From Diaporthe sp. PMI_573 (lineage: Eukaryota > Ascomycota > Sordariomycetes > Diaporthales > Diaporthaceae): 64,000 bases of DNA. A program made the translations under genes and the position numbers. Positions 1-11,286 of the stretch are shown here, in pieces (positions within the stretch are counted from its first letter, which is position 1; every line of letters begins with the position of its first letter). The stretch lies in contig JAJTUP010000005.1 in the NCBI GenBank assembly GCA_021399435.1, forward strand, positions 1,054,001 through 1,118,000, in the 5' to 3' direction. The notes under the pieces are model-generated. The model did no database searches. It saw only the letters and a list, made by a program, of their open reading frames with translations, and was not told the origin of the DNA.

Positions 1-243
1 ACCATGTCTCACATGAAATCAGGCTAGCTCATGGACATTGCAGCCAATGCCAGGCCTGGTACCTGAAGCTCTTAGGTGCTTTTCCTAGTTCTTATTTCAC
101 ATGTTCGCGAACTGTTGTAGAAAAGTCTCGCCTGGAACACACTTCACGTCTTCACGTTGCATCCACGGACCTTGCCCTATATGCTATCCACATCGTTCTT
201 TTCCCCATCTTGGCCTCGAAATGTGGTAAATGTTTCAGACAAC

Positions 244-2262
244 ATGGACGGAAATACCCTTGTGGCAGAAAGTGCTTGCAAGACTCTGGCCAGCACGGAG
301 TTGCACAATCTCTCCCGTGAGGACAGAATCTCACAAGACGCATATGAAATGTCAGTTCTAGGACGTTCTCAGGAGCTAAACGTCAGTACAGACACTCCAT
401 CTCTCGACCGGGGTCCAAAGCTAACCCTTCTCCAAACAGCGCAACTTCCGATTTATTTCGACCCTGGGATTTGCGTGCACGTTGATGAGCACGTGGGAAA
501 TTTCTCTGATGTGAGTTTTCCCCTCTAAAGTCAAAGAACGTATTTTAATGTAACGGTACGATAGTACAAGCTTCTATGGTCTCTTAAATGGCGGGCCTGC
601 AGGTCTGGTATGGGGCTATCTCATAACATGGCTCGGATACTTATTAGTCTTCGCCTCGGTGGCCGAAATGGCCTCGATCTCACCAACATCAGGAGGACAG
701 GTATACAAGCCCTCGGATTGCACTTGCAACAAAGTGAACCAGCTAATCATGGTCTCAGTACCATTGGATCTCTGAGTTCGCGCCTGCACGGACACAGAAA
801 TTTCTGAGCTATACCATCGGTCAGTTATTTTGTTTTGGCAGTAGATATGCACTTCAAAAAGTTTAACTAACACGAATTATTAGGATGGGTGTCAGTATTG
901 GGCTGGCAAGTTGGCTTAACCTCTCTAGCGTTCCTTGCTGGAACAATGATACAAGGCCTGCTCGTCCTTACCATCCCACAATACACACTCGAGCGGTGGC
1001 ATGGCACTCTTCTTGTCATAGCCATCACGGCATTCTGTATGATTTTCAACACAGTGCTGGCGAAACGACTCCCCATGGTCGAAGGCTTGGTCCTCTGTAT
1101 CCATATCTTAGGGTTTGCTGGGGTCCTTATACCACTCTGGGTGTTGGCACCACGGAACAGCCCGGCTCATGTCTTCACTGAGTTTCTCAACCTCGGCGGA
1201 TGGGATACAAAAGGCCTAAGCTTCTTCGTTGGTCTTCTAGCACCAGTCTACACGCTGCTTGGGGCTGATTCGGCTGTACACATGTCTGAGGAAATAAAGA
1301 ACGCCTCCTTGGTGCTCCCCAAGGCGATCATGTGGGCGGCCGGTAAGCTCACTCTTCTCCTGTCACGGATCCGTCTTTCATGTTTTGAAATGTTCTAGAA
1401 TGCAACACTTTAGGATCCGTAGCTGGACTAACATCATACTGTAAGGCGTAAATGGAAGCATGGGCTTCGTCATGATCGTTACATTCTGCTTCACCATGGG
1501 CAGCGTCGACGAAATCATACACTCACCAACCGGATTCCCTTTTATACAGGTCTTTTATGACGTGTAAGTATGAATCAATCCCTGCGCTGGAGCTCTTATA
1601 CCTTGAATTTAGTATTTTCCTGTCGGAACCCTAGCCTGATCTCTGTAACATGAAGTTGACAAGTCCGTATTGATAGGACTCAAAGCTACTCGGGCACCTC
1701 AATCATGACGGCACTCCTGATTGTTAACGTAACTTCCTCATGTATCTCGACCGTTGCCACTGTTTCCCGTCAAACGTGGGCTTTCGCGCGAGATAATGGC
1801 CTTCCATTCTCGGCATTCATCGCTCATGTCAAACCAGGCTGGAACATACCTCTTAACGCCATCCTAGTCACCTTTATGACTACGGCAGTACTCTCGTTGA
1901 TCAATATTGGCTCCACAGTCGCATTTAACGCCATAGGTTCACTTTCCGTAAATGCGTTGCTGAGCACTTATATCATCTCATTCACTTGTCTAGTGATACG
2001 TCGTTTTGAGGGACCACTTCCTCATCGCCGGTGGTCTCTTGGCTCCATGGGCCTGTTCATTAATCTCGGTGCAATCCTGTTCCTGCTAGTGGTTTGGGTC
2101 TTCTGCTTCTTCCCAATATCAGCAGAAGTTACGCCGGAGACCATGAATTGGAACTCGGTCATGTTCTGTGGGGCGATGCTCTTTGCCATGCTTTACTACT
2201 TCCTACATGGACGCAAATATTACATGTCACCAGGGAGCTTGGTCAAAAGAAGCAATGGATAG
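244..2262 (+). CDS. APC-superfamily amino acid/GABA-type permease, 7 exons
   Basis: A plasma-membrane (or vacuolar) transporter of the fungal amino acid/choline/GABA permease family. I joined seven exons: 244-381, 440-510, 565-700, 759-819, 884-1342, 1446-1563 and 1677-2262. All phases agree, giving 522 aa, the usual family length. The family signature SVAEMASISPTSGGQYHWV spans the exon 3/4 junction. It is followed by about ten hydrophobic segments and the typical VNGSMGFVMIVTFCFTMG and PTGFPFIQVFYDV stretches. Start chosen at ATG 244; ATG 349 or 157 are alternatives. Intron 5 uses a less common AAG acceptor. The convergent neighbour is a TauD-type dioxygenase, so a shared sulfonate or amine substrate is possible (inference). 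The exact substrate cannot be read from sequence. Confidence 0.88.
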
Positions 2263-3200
2263 AAAGTCAATGATAGAGGTTCTACTCTTGGGTGCTCTTA
2301 CCGTGAAACGGCCGGACCCGTGGGGCGTTCGACACCGACAACGCCCAGGATACACACCGATAAAGGCTCATATTAATTGACTAGACATACTTTGTCACAT
2401 ATGATGCTGATACTGGCATCTTCAGCGAGCTCTACTTTGACTCTGACACATTGGTTTCCTGGGTGTTAGCTCAGCCCTACACCTTACTTGTTCTCACCTG
2501 TACCAAGAGATGCTGAATAACTATGTTGTATCAACCGTCAGCTGAGGCGTTGTACGGTGGTCTCTTCTATGATTTTGTCTGAGTACCCATATTGAGGCTG
2601 AGAGGCCTCCGGCCCATGAAATCTGCCATCACCTGCAATCATATTTTGGGGCTCTTCTACCAGACGAGCTCCGACACTCATCTAATTCTTCGATATCACA
2701 AGGTCACAGTTGGCCTGCATTTGAAATATTCCGGATGTGATCAAGATATGCGTATGTTATCATGATATTTTAGGTCCTGAATCGTCTTAATTTCCCAAAC
2801 AAAATGAAAGGATAAGAAGGCCACGGTCGTATTCACGCTGAAGTCTTCGACAGCTTTTGCATCCCGAAGAATTCACAGTACCTTCAGCATGGCACTAGCG
2901 CTTCCCAATGTTCAATTATCAAGGAACAGCATATGTCAAGAATTGGAATAACTAGCAAATTTGAAAATTTCACACTGAATCAAGCAAAACGATACGTAAT
3001 GCGTGCTGTTGAGTCCTATTTGAGGTGTCCAAAGAAGATAGTAGCTTGAGCCATCTTCAGTGACTATGGAGTCTCGAAACGTAGCCTTCATGCCGGGAAT
3101 TACAAGGGAAGAATAGGATGCAAGCTTAGAGCTTATCCAGAAAGATGTCTACTGCACAAAAGGTAGGCCTAAAGCTACGCGTCTGGAAGAGCTCTCGGGG
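2263..3200. other. Gene-free spacer between convergent genes
   Basis: AT-richer non-coding DNA between the 3' ends of the permease and the dioxygenase. I see no long open frame with an ATG, no repeat and no RNA gene. It must hold both terminators, but no clear poly(A) signal stands out. Confidence 0.5.
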
Positions 3201-4550
3201 TCAAGGTACGGTCTCCTGTCTTTTAGTCAGCATCTGACACGACTTTTCAATCTCACGAGTGTTCATGAAATTCATCTGGTTGAGTGGACATCGATAGGTG
3301 CCTGATGGAGGATAGAAAACCCGAAGTAGATGAATAACGTACTCTCCGAGCCCAACCGCTCGATTGCCGAACCGGTCACCCAGGCCATTGTAGTCGAAGG
3401 TTGCAGTGTGGAAGACACTGCGGTTGTCCCAGATTGCTATCACTAAGTCAGTTCAAATGTCCATTAAAGAGTAGTGCGTGGATAACGAACCAATGTCATT
3501 CTTGTTTTGCCACTTCAAGCGGGCCTGCAGGTCGTGGTTCTTGTAGACCAGGTCAAGGAACCACTGCAGGAGATGATCACTCTCTTCCTGGGTTACGCCG
3601 TTGATATGACGTACATGGCCTCCGACTGGGAAGATGCTCTTCCAACCAGTCACGGGATTGGTGCGGACGACCGGATGGATTGCCTTGAGGTCGAGTCCGA
3701 CGTTCTCTGGCGCACCACGGGGCTCGCTGTAGAGCTCGAACCCGCCTTTCTCGGCGACCTCTTTGAAGTATGGCTGGGCGAAGGTCCCGGTCAGCCCTTC
3801 CAGGAACTTCTGGTATGGCTCGCTGATGCGATCGTAAATCTCATAGCCCGAAGCCCAGAGAGTGTCTGGTCCACGTCAGCCAGTCAACCCTACCTAGGTA
3901 TTCAAATGGGCCGGAAGCCAAGGTCGGGCAAAGCATGGTCACACTCACCGCCACCTGTCTCGGGGAGCTCTACCAGGCGAAGTGAGGTGTAATCAGCTGG
4001 CACTGGCTCGAAGGCTATGTCCGAGTGCCACTGGGCACTGTTCTGTTTCTTGGCGCTGAGCTGATCCGCCGTCTCCCGTTTGTATAGCTTGCCATGCTGG
4101 ACGGAGCTGATCGTGGAGATCTCCTTGTCGTTACCACCCAGCTCCCGTGAGTCGTTGAGGATAGGGTGGATATGGAGCCCAGAGGTCTTCGGGCGCCCAG
4201 TCAATTCTCCGAGACGAAGGATAAGCTTCTTCTGGAGGTCATTAGTGAGCCCATCCTGAGCACGGAAGAAAACCACTCCGCGTTGCGAAACTGTGGGCCT
4301 GATGTTAGCGATCCGGAAGACTTGCCATAATAGTTGATGCCTTACTAGTGATTGCGAGATCCTTGAGCAGCTCGTCGGAATTTTCCGCATCCAACCAGTC
4401 TACGAGGTTAGCCTTGGGAAACTCTCGACCAATGACTGGCGTGACATTGAAAGACTCGAAAGAGTCCAGGGCTCCGGACAACTTCAGCGGCTGCCTGTGT
4501 TCCGCTTTGGATCGAATCGGCGTGTCAACGTCGATGGCGGATGGTGCCAT
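3201..4550 (-). CDS. TauD/TfdA Fe(II)/2-oxoglutarate dioxygenase (taurine/sulfonate type)
   Basis: Predicted non-heme iron, 2-oxoglutarate-dependent dioxygenase of the TauD/TfdA family. Such enzymes hydroxylate taurine, other sulfonates or related small acids, releasing sulfite or an equivalent. Exons on the minus strand: 4550-4346, 4290-3949, 3865-3491 and 3442 down to 3201; phases agree and give 387 aa. The iron ligands are visible as HSD in QWHSDIAFE, with the distal His in SVFHTATFDY; a downstream Arg (GNRAVGLGE) fits the 2-oxoglutarate site. Start MAPSAIDV was chosen because the upstream in-frame Met begins with a hydrophobic, non-family-like stretch. The C-terminus is uncertain. A good donor (GTACGT) just after GLGE and a CAG about 40 nt on would give a shorter tail ending near 3253. 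The permease gene converges on it. Confidence 0.85.
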
Positions 4551-6202
4551 ATTGAACCAAATGTGGAATACGACAAGAGCGATATATAATCTTGGAATCA
4601 GCGGCAAGCTTTGTGGGTGCTGGGTTTCCTATACCGATTTATGTACGCAAGAACGATTCGAACGAGATTCGTGCTGGGCAAATGCAGCCATTATATGGAA
4701 ATAAATGCGCATTTCACGCCATATGACAGATGCCCGGATATCGCTGCGGACCGGCAGTCGACACAGAATTCCCAGGAGGCTGAGCTCGAATCAGCTCAGA
4801 CCAGACTCGCGAACATTCAATCAGCTTGAGTGTCCAAGATGGTGGAAGACGGTCTAGTGATTTCGTGCTTTGGGTTGGCCTGCAATGATGGAAACTGTAA
4901 GTCGTCTTGTTCATGCAACCATCCCAAATCATCAATCCAATCAAACGAGTGCATCTCGCGGGCGGGGTTGATGCCCGTGTGACTGGTACAAGGCACGACG
5001 ACTGATATCGCATCAGAACTTGAACAGTTCCAACTGCGGAAGGAGCATTAGAGACTTTGCATCAAGGGCACAAGCAGGAGATATTTCAGATCATTCAAAC
5101 AAACATACTTTGTATTGATTGCAGTGGGACTACTTTGTTGCTCCCAATCCCGTGATCGAAAGCAACAGGTACATAGTATGCTGTTGTCATAAGGAGTACC
5201 CATCTCGTGACCCGAGAGGCCGAGGTCAACACACGAGTTTCCAAGAATTGGTGATACACCAGCGCCTGTATTTCTTAATTTGGACCCAATCGACCATGTT
5301 TCCATTGGGGCCGGACTTTCGGACGGGATGGCGAGGTCGACATACGCGGAGGTCATCACGCCATCACGCTATCCCGCCAAGCACCAACTCGTCATATCAT
5401 GCAGGATTGGATGCAGTAATTATTAAAGAATCCTGACAGATAAGCTCCAAAATCAATTTTCGCTTATAAAATGACGAAGCTGCACGCAGTATCTCAGATG
5501 GACGCGACTAGGTCTGACTGACAACTGCTGAGTCTCTACGCTGTGACCTGATCAGGCTGGGCCAACACCCGGCTGGGGGGCCGATCAGAAGAAGGCAGAG
5601 GTATCTAACAGAGCCGAAGATTCAATATGCAGAGACATGGATTCTCTTATCATTCTCGGCTCCCTGTAATGTGTTAACGTGTCGATGTACTGCTTGAGGC
5701 AATGATGATCCTTGTGCATTCTTGACATGAACATCTTTTAGATCTAGCCCGCACACGAAAGGCTACCATAGGAGAGTTCGGCTCGTCTAGCCCAATGGGG
5801 AGCTATGTGGCCACATAACGCAACTTTGGGGCATATCACCCAGCAGCGAAGCTGAAAGACCAGATCCAGGCCTCGGTCAAACCAGGACTTGCGGCGAGGA
5901 GGCGACATCGGCGCCAGGAGTGTGGCAGTTTTAGGCGTGTGCCACCCCTTCGGTTATTCGTGATTATGCGGCTTTTCGTCGCCACCGATAAACCTCAGCT
6001 AACAGGCATTGTATCAAGCTAAAGCACTCCTGTGTGGGGGGCTCTCTACTTCCAGGAGTTTGGCACTGGAGAGCTGAGTCCACGACGTACTCCTTGTGCT
6101 GAGCATCTGCTTGGCATAAAGACCACAGTAGATCCGTGTTGATTCTCTTTGGCGACAAACGTATACGCCAGAGAACCACAATTACCCCGCGAGTAGACGA
6201 CA
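4551..6202. other. Intergenic region, no gene recognised
   Basis: About 1.65 kb between the dioxygenase start and the MFS transporter start, so it contains both promoters. Short open frames exist on both strands, but none has a recognisable domain, coding-like composition or splice structure. No repeats seen. Confidence 0.5.
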
Positions 6203-8408
6203 ATGGCGACAGTCCTCACGAGAAGCCGTCCGGCCCCACAAAATGGGGCCACCAGTGATGGGAGCGGCAAAGATGAGACTTTGATGTCGACTACGTCTCT
6301 ACCTGCCGAGTTGGCATTGGGAGTCCCCGTTCAGACGAAGAGGTTCTTTTGGCAAAGATCAAAGTCTCATGATCCGAACGCCATCGCCACACTTCCAAGT
6401 GTATTTGATGATCCCGATACTGCAGAAAAATATCACCCCAGGTCAGACTGGTGAGTAGCACTCAGATATCATATTTCATTGTCTGCGGAAAACTGAACCT
6501 GTCCAGGGAAAATTATCACCGTTTCAATCCTGCAGCCAGGTGGACTTGGGCCGAAGAAGATAGCTTAATCCGAAAGATTGATCTGAGGATTATGCTCTGG
6601 GCTATTGTCATGTTCATGGCGTTAGAAATCGACCGCGCGAATCTTTCGCAAGCTTTGACGGACAATTTCCTTGATGACTTGAACCTGACCACAAACGGTG
6701 CGTCGTGAAGTTCCCGAAATGTGAGATTTAGTCCAGACAACTAACATCCAGCCAGATTACAATCTTGGAAACACTGTATTCAAGCTGGCGTTCCTATGCT
6801 CTGAGCTTCCCTCTCAGCTTGTTTCCAAGTGGATGGGTCCCGATAGGTGGATACCGATGCAGCTGACCCTCTGGAGTTTTGTGGCGGCGGCGCAATTCTG
6901 GCTCAGCGGTCGAGAGTCATTCTTAGTCTGCAGAGCACTGCTCGGTGTGCTTCAGGGCGGATTTATTCCCGATGTAAGAGACCAAGGTCCATCAACGTGA
7001 CATTCATTTCGCGACTGACACAATATGCAAGGTCATCCTATATCTCTCTTATTTCTATAAACACCACGAACTCTCGATCAGACTAGGATGGTTTTGGACC
7101 GGTATGAGTATCGCAGATATCCTTTCTGCTCTTCTTGCATATGGACTTCTTCACATGCGAGGGGTGGCCGGCCAGGCTGGTTGGCGGTGGCTGTTTCTCA
7201 TTGAGGTGAGATCTGTTCACCTATGATATGACGCTTCCTTATGCCATATTGCAATCCTTATCTGCCATGTATGGGTGGCTGACATCATGCAGGGCCTCTT
7301 CACGCTCGTAGTCGGTCTGCTGGCTTTCGGCCTCATGCCCGCAGGACCGTGTCAGACAGCCAGCTGGTTCCGAGGAAAGGAAGGCTGGTTTGACGAGAGG
7401 TGCGTGCTCCGAATCTAAACAGAGTTCACAACAAATTCTAACGATTTGCACGGAAAGGGAGCAAACGATCATCGTTAACAGGGTTCTTCGCGAGGATCCG
7501 TCAAAAAGCAACATGCATAACCGACAACCAGTAACACCAAAACTGTTGTGGCAGAGTCTCAAAGATTTCGACCTTTGGTACGATACACTGATATCTTACG
7601 TATCATCGAGGCATCAAGCTGACTTATTTCCAGGCCGATATACATTCTGGGTCTAACCTTCCAAATCCCAATGACCCCCCAGACACTTTACTTGACATTG
7701 ACCCTGAAGGGACTTGGTTTCGATACATTCCAAACCAATCTACTCACCATCCCATACTATGCTGGACACAGTAAGTTCGTCCTGTGATCCGAAGTCTGTG
7801 TTGATATCTAATGCCGCAACAGTCATCTCGATGCTCATCTTGACATACTTGGCCGAGATGTGGAACGAGCTTACGTTCACAGCTATGATCGGCCAGATCT
7901 GGGCACTCCCGCTGCTCATCTGTCTTGTTGCTCTCAACTTGGCGACTATCAACAGATGGGCCCTGTACGCGGTCCTGGTTCTCTTGCTCATTTATCCCAA
8001 CGCCCACCCGATCCAAGTTGGATGGAACAGCCGGAACTCCAATGCAGTTCGTTCCAGAACAGTATCTGCTGCGTGCTACAACATGTTCGTCCAGGCTGGA
8101 GGGATAATCAGCAGCAATGTGTACCGTGCAGGTATGTCTTGAATAGACTGGCAACGTGCAGAGCAGGGAATGAAAGCTGACTTCTGGCACTAGATGACAA
8201 ACCATTGTACACTCGAGGCAACAAGCAGCTCCTGGCTGTCTGCGGCATGAACATTGTCTTGTATTTCCTGACCAAGGCATATTACGTCTTCCGGAACAAG
8301 CAAAGAGACAAAAAGTGGAACGCTATGACAGAAGACGAACGGCTGGATTACCTGGAGAACACGACAGACGAAGGTAATAAAAGGCTGGATTTCAGATTCC
8401 AGCACTGA
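6203..8408 (+). CDS. MFS transporter, allantoate/nicotinate/pantothenate permease family (Dal5-like), 9 exons
   Basis: A 12-helix major facilitator of the fungal anion:cation symporter group, which takes up allantoate, vitamins or other organic anions at the plasma membrane. Nine exons join in phase: 6203-6450, 6507-6697, 6756-6973, 7032-7205, 7293-7399, 7458-7577, 7634-7770, 7823-8131 and 8194-8408, giving 572 aa. Family marks include the pre-TM1 RKIDLRIM stretch, [10 protein letters not shown] at the end of TM1, [18 protein letters not shown] in TM2, and a polar C-terminus ([20 protein letters not shown]) that is very characteristic of the family. The substrate cannot be assigned. Gene order gives no operon-like hint; it stands alone between two spacers. 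Confidence 0.9.
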
Positions 8409-8635
8409 TCAATTGAATCTGTCACATTTTATAGTGTACTTTGGTGGAGAATTCGAGGTGCTCGAGTCAATTATGTCGTCCACATGCTCTCGTGGAGAGC
8501 GGGAAGGATACGTACAGTTGTATCATGTAGCAGCAAGCCCCAAAGAAATCATGTGGGGTGCCGCTCCGCGGCCACGGCATCCACGTAATAAGCCACCTAG
8601 GTTCTTAGGTAGAGTTCACTGCGAAACCATCTCTA
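8409..8635. other. 3' flank of the MFS gene
   Basis: Short non-coding stretch leading into the 15-bp repeat array. Nothing else supportable. Confidence 0.4.
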
Positions 8636-8921
8636 GGATAACCTCCTACCGGATAACCTCCAACGGAATAACCTCTTATAGGTGAATTACCTACTAGTAT
8701 AAGACAACCACCACAGGAGAACCTCTTGTAAGAAACATGTTGCAGGAGAACCTTCTGTGGAAGGCTCTCCTGTGGGAGACCCTTCTGTGGGAAACCATCC
8801 TGTATGAAGGATAACCGCCTATAGGATAAGCGAGTAGACAGTAATCAAGCCACAGGCGGCTCTCTAATGACGTTTTCGCATCTCTTTCAGAATGTGGCTG
8901 TGTTTCTGTAATAATGTACGT
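8636..8921 (+). repeat. 15-bp degenerate tandem repeat, copy A, with conserved tail
   Basis: From 8636 a 15-bp unit close to GGATAACCTCCTAYR repeats. Three near-perfect units lie at 8636-8650, 8651-8665 and 8666-8680, followed by decayed units such as GGAGAACCTTCTGTG, GGAGACCCTTCTGTG and GGAAACCATCCTGTA to about 8826. Beyond the array, 8891-8918 carries AATGTGGCTGTGTTTCTGTA and ATAATGTA, which recur almost exactly after copy B at 29.5 kb. The array lies between two genes and has no sustained reading frame with a stop-free context. One frame does show a five-residue rhythm (ITSYR) because the period is a multiple of three. It could be a minisatellite inside an old mobile element. Confidence 0.8.
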
Positions 8922-9120
8922 CTAGAGAGTTCCGAAGAAAAGTGGGACAGGGAGAATGCAGGGATTTGGACCCTGGTAGAGATAAGCAATCTTATCGATA
9001 AGGATTTTCCCCTGGGCCTAAAATAGTTCTAGACTTTTCCCGGCGTCGAAAACAAAGCCATCACCTCGAGTCCCCCTTTTGAGCAGACAAAGCCCCTCCC
9101 TCGTCTCTCCTCTTCCATCG

Positions 9121-10959
9121 ATGTCTCGACGTCTTTTGTCTGCCTCTCTTCTTCCCAGTCTTCGACCATCGAGTCCTTCCCTCTCAGTCATTCAGCGCAG
9201 TCCTTTTCGAGGACTACGGTCGTTCTCGACAACCATGGCCTCCAACGGTGATCGCGTCCCGAGCACAAAGCCCGCGTCCTCCACGGACAACAGCTCGCAT
9301 GTGGCCAGGGGTGGTCGCAAGAGACAGAACAGAAGGCATCCGTACCGCCCAAGCGACAATGCGAAATTCTCGTCCAACCCAGCGTCCTCCTCCCAACAAG
9401 CCTCGCAACCACGACGCCCACCGGTTCAGCCCACGACGTCCAACATCGCACCTGCTGCCGCTACTCCCGCTACTGCTCCTCCTCGCTCTACTTCCCCTCG
9501 TGCCCCGGCCGACACGACAGGTCTCTCGAGATTTGACGAACTTGCGCAATACAAAATCCACCCAACACTCCTCCAGACCATTGCCGAAGACATGAAATTC
9601 GAGTACATGACACCTGTCCAGGCAGCAACCCTGCCACTGCTGCTCTCTGGCCGCGACGTCCTCGCGCAAGCCAAGACTGGAACGGGAAAGACGGTGGCAT
9701 TCCTGTTACCGGTTATTCAGAAGCTGGTCCATAACACCGACCCCACACGACGTACAAGCCTGCTTGTCATTTCCCCAACGCGAGAGCTCGCACAGCAGAT
9801 AGCGGCGGAGGCGAAGATGTTGCTGCAGCGATTCCCGGGGTTCAAGGTGTGCACTGCTATCGGTGGCACCAACATGCGTGCTGAGACGAGCCGTATGCGC
9901 GCGGGCTGTGACATCCTCGTCGCGACTCCAGGGCGACTCCAAGACCATCTCACGCAGGAAGACGGGGTCATCCGAGGAATGATGCAGTCTCTCCAGAGCC
10001 TGGTCCTGGATGAGTGCGATCGTCTCCTGGACATGGGCTTTCTCAGGGATCTCAAAACCATCATCGGCCTTCTCGCGGACAAGAACACCACCAAACGCCA
10101 AGGCATGTTATTCTCTGCCACCATCGCCCCTCACGTACAACAGTTCGCCAGCCTGGTTCTCGCCGATGGGTACCAGTTTATCTCAACCATTCCAAAGGGC
10201 GAGGCGCAGACCCATGAACGCGTTCCTCAACACGTCACCATTGTTCCCGAGTTCTCTGATGTGGCAGCTGGGGCAGTCGGAGCCATACGCCAGGAGATGG
10301 CAAGAGTTGGCAAGGCAAATTTCAAAGCCATTGTTTTCGCCCCAACGGCGGCGCTTGTCGACTTCTATGCGGACGTCCTAGGGGAATTCCGAGATCTGCC
10401 ACCCATCTGCGCCCTCCACTCGCGCATGACGCAGAGCAAGCGAACCAGGGTCACCGACGCGTACCGGACCGCCTCCAACGGAATCCTCTGCGCTACAGAT
10501 GTGGTTGCCCGCGGAATAGATTTCCCCGCGGTTTCCAACGTTTTCCAGGTGGGCTTGCCCATGGACAGAGAGTCCTACATCCATCGACTGGGCAGAACTG
10601 CTCGAGCCGGCGCTGACGGCCACGGCACTCTGGTCCTCACCTCTCACGAAGCTTTCTTCCCGAGGAATGTCCTCAAGGAGTTGACACTAAACGAAACACC
10701 AGCCGACCTGAGCGCCCGAGCTGCTGTGTCTGCTTTTACCAAGAGGATGGACTCTGATCAACAGACCAAGGTCTACCAGGCATGGCTAGGATACTACAAG
10801 GATGCCAGGGTCAAAATGAAGTGGTCCGTCAGTGACCTGGTCCAACAGGCCAACACCTTTGCCCTCAAGGGTCTCGGTACGACTGGTGTGCCTGCCCTGC
10901 AGAAGAAGACCGTTGGCAAGATGGGACTGAAGAACGTCCCGGGACTGAATGTTGTTTAG
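9121..10959 (+). CDS. mss116: DEAD-box ATP-dependent RNA helicase, mitochondrial, Mss116-like
   Basis: Single-exon gene, 612 aa. In yeast, Mss116 uses ATP to remodel mitochondrial RNA and help group I/II intron splicing and translation. Helicase motifs occur in order: Q motif (MTPVQAATLP), motif I AQAKTGTGKT (about residue 182), Ia PTRELAQQ, Ib TPGR, motif II DECD (about residue 297; last residues differ from DEAD), motif III SAT, IV-VI including RGIDFP and HRLGRTARAG. The N-terminus is rich in Ser, Arg and Leu with FSTT at about residue 35, fitting a mitochondrial presequence. A low-complexity Pro/Ala/Thr linker follows. Start: the open frame extends 14 codons upstream but from TTG; the first ATG is 9121. 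The symbol follows the yeast homologue and rests on domain layout. Confidence 0.93.
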   Translation: MSRRLLSASLLPSLRPSSPSLSVIQRSPFRGLRSFSTTMASNGDRVPSTKPASSTDNSSHVARGGRKRQNRRHPYRPSDNAKFSSNPASSSQQASQPRRPPVQPTTSNIAPAAATPATAPPRSTSPRAPADTTGLSRFDELAQYKIHPTLLQTIAEDMKFEYMTPVQAATLPLLLSGRDVLAQAKTGTGKTVAFLLPVIQKLVHNTDPTRRTSLLVISPTRELAQQIAAEAKMLLQRFPGFKVCTAIGGTNMRAETSRMRAGCDILVATPGRLQDHLTQEDGVIRGMMQSLQSLVLDECDRLLDMGFLRDLKTIIGLLADKNTTKRQGMLFSATIAPHVQQFASLVLADGYQFISTIPKGEAQTHERVPQHVTIVPEFSDVAAGAVGAIRQEMARVGKANFKAIVFAPTAALVDFYADVLGEFRDLPPICALHSRMTQSKRTRVTDAYRTASNGILCATDVVARGIDFPAVSNVFQVGLPMDRESYIHRLGRTARAGADGHGTLVLTSHEAFFPRNVLKELTLNETPADLSARAAVSAFTKRMDSDQQTKVYQAWLGYYKDARVKMKWSVSDLVQQANTFALKGLGTTGVPALQKKTVGKMGLKNVPGLNVV

Positions 10960-11286
10960 ACAGTAGATAGAAGTGGTGTGCCAAACTTCATTCCGAGTAC
11001 CTACATGAACACAAGGAAAGATCTTTTGGGGGGAAGGGTAGATGGCGCTTTTTCTTGAATCTTCGCAACTCTACTAGATAGGTTTTCCTTGTTTGTTAAG
11101 GCTGTCTGGCAACCCGGCGAGTCTGCTACACCCCTAGAATGGCGAGGTGGATTCAGGTTACTAAGGAGCAATAGACATTGATACCCAGCTACATTATTCT
11201 CTGCGTTTGTATTATCCAGGAGAACGCGCCGTGAGGATGCAAATCGCCAGCTTATTAAATAATCTCTATGTGCGAATAGCACCCTT
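10960..11286. other. Convergent 3' spacer
   Basis: Short region between the stop codons of the helicase (+) and the CFEM receptor (-). No gene; it should contain both 3' UTRs. Confidence 0.45.

Noticed and set aside
9079..9120. In-frame N-terminal extension of the helicase
   Set aside because: It begins with TTG; the first ATG is at 9121 and already gives a good mitochondrial presequence.
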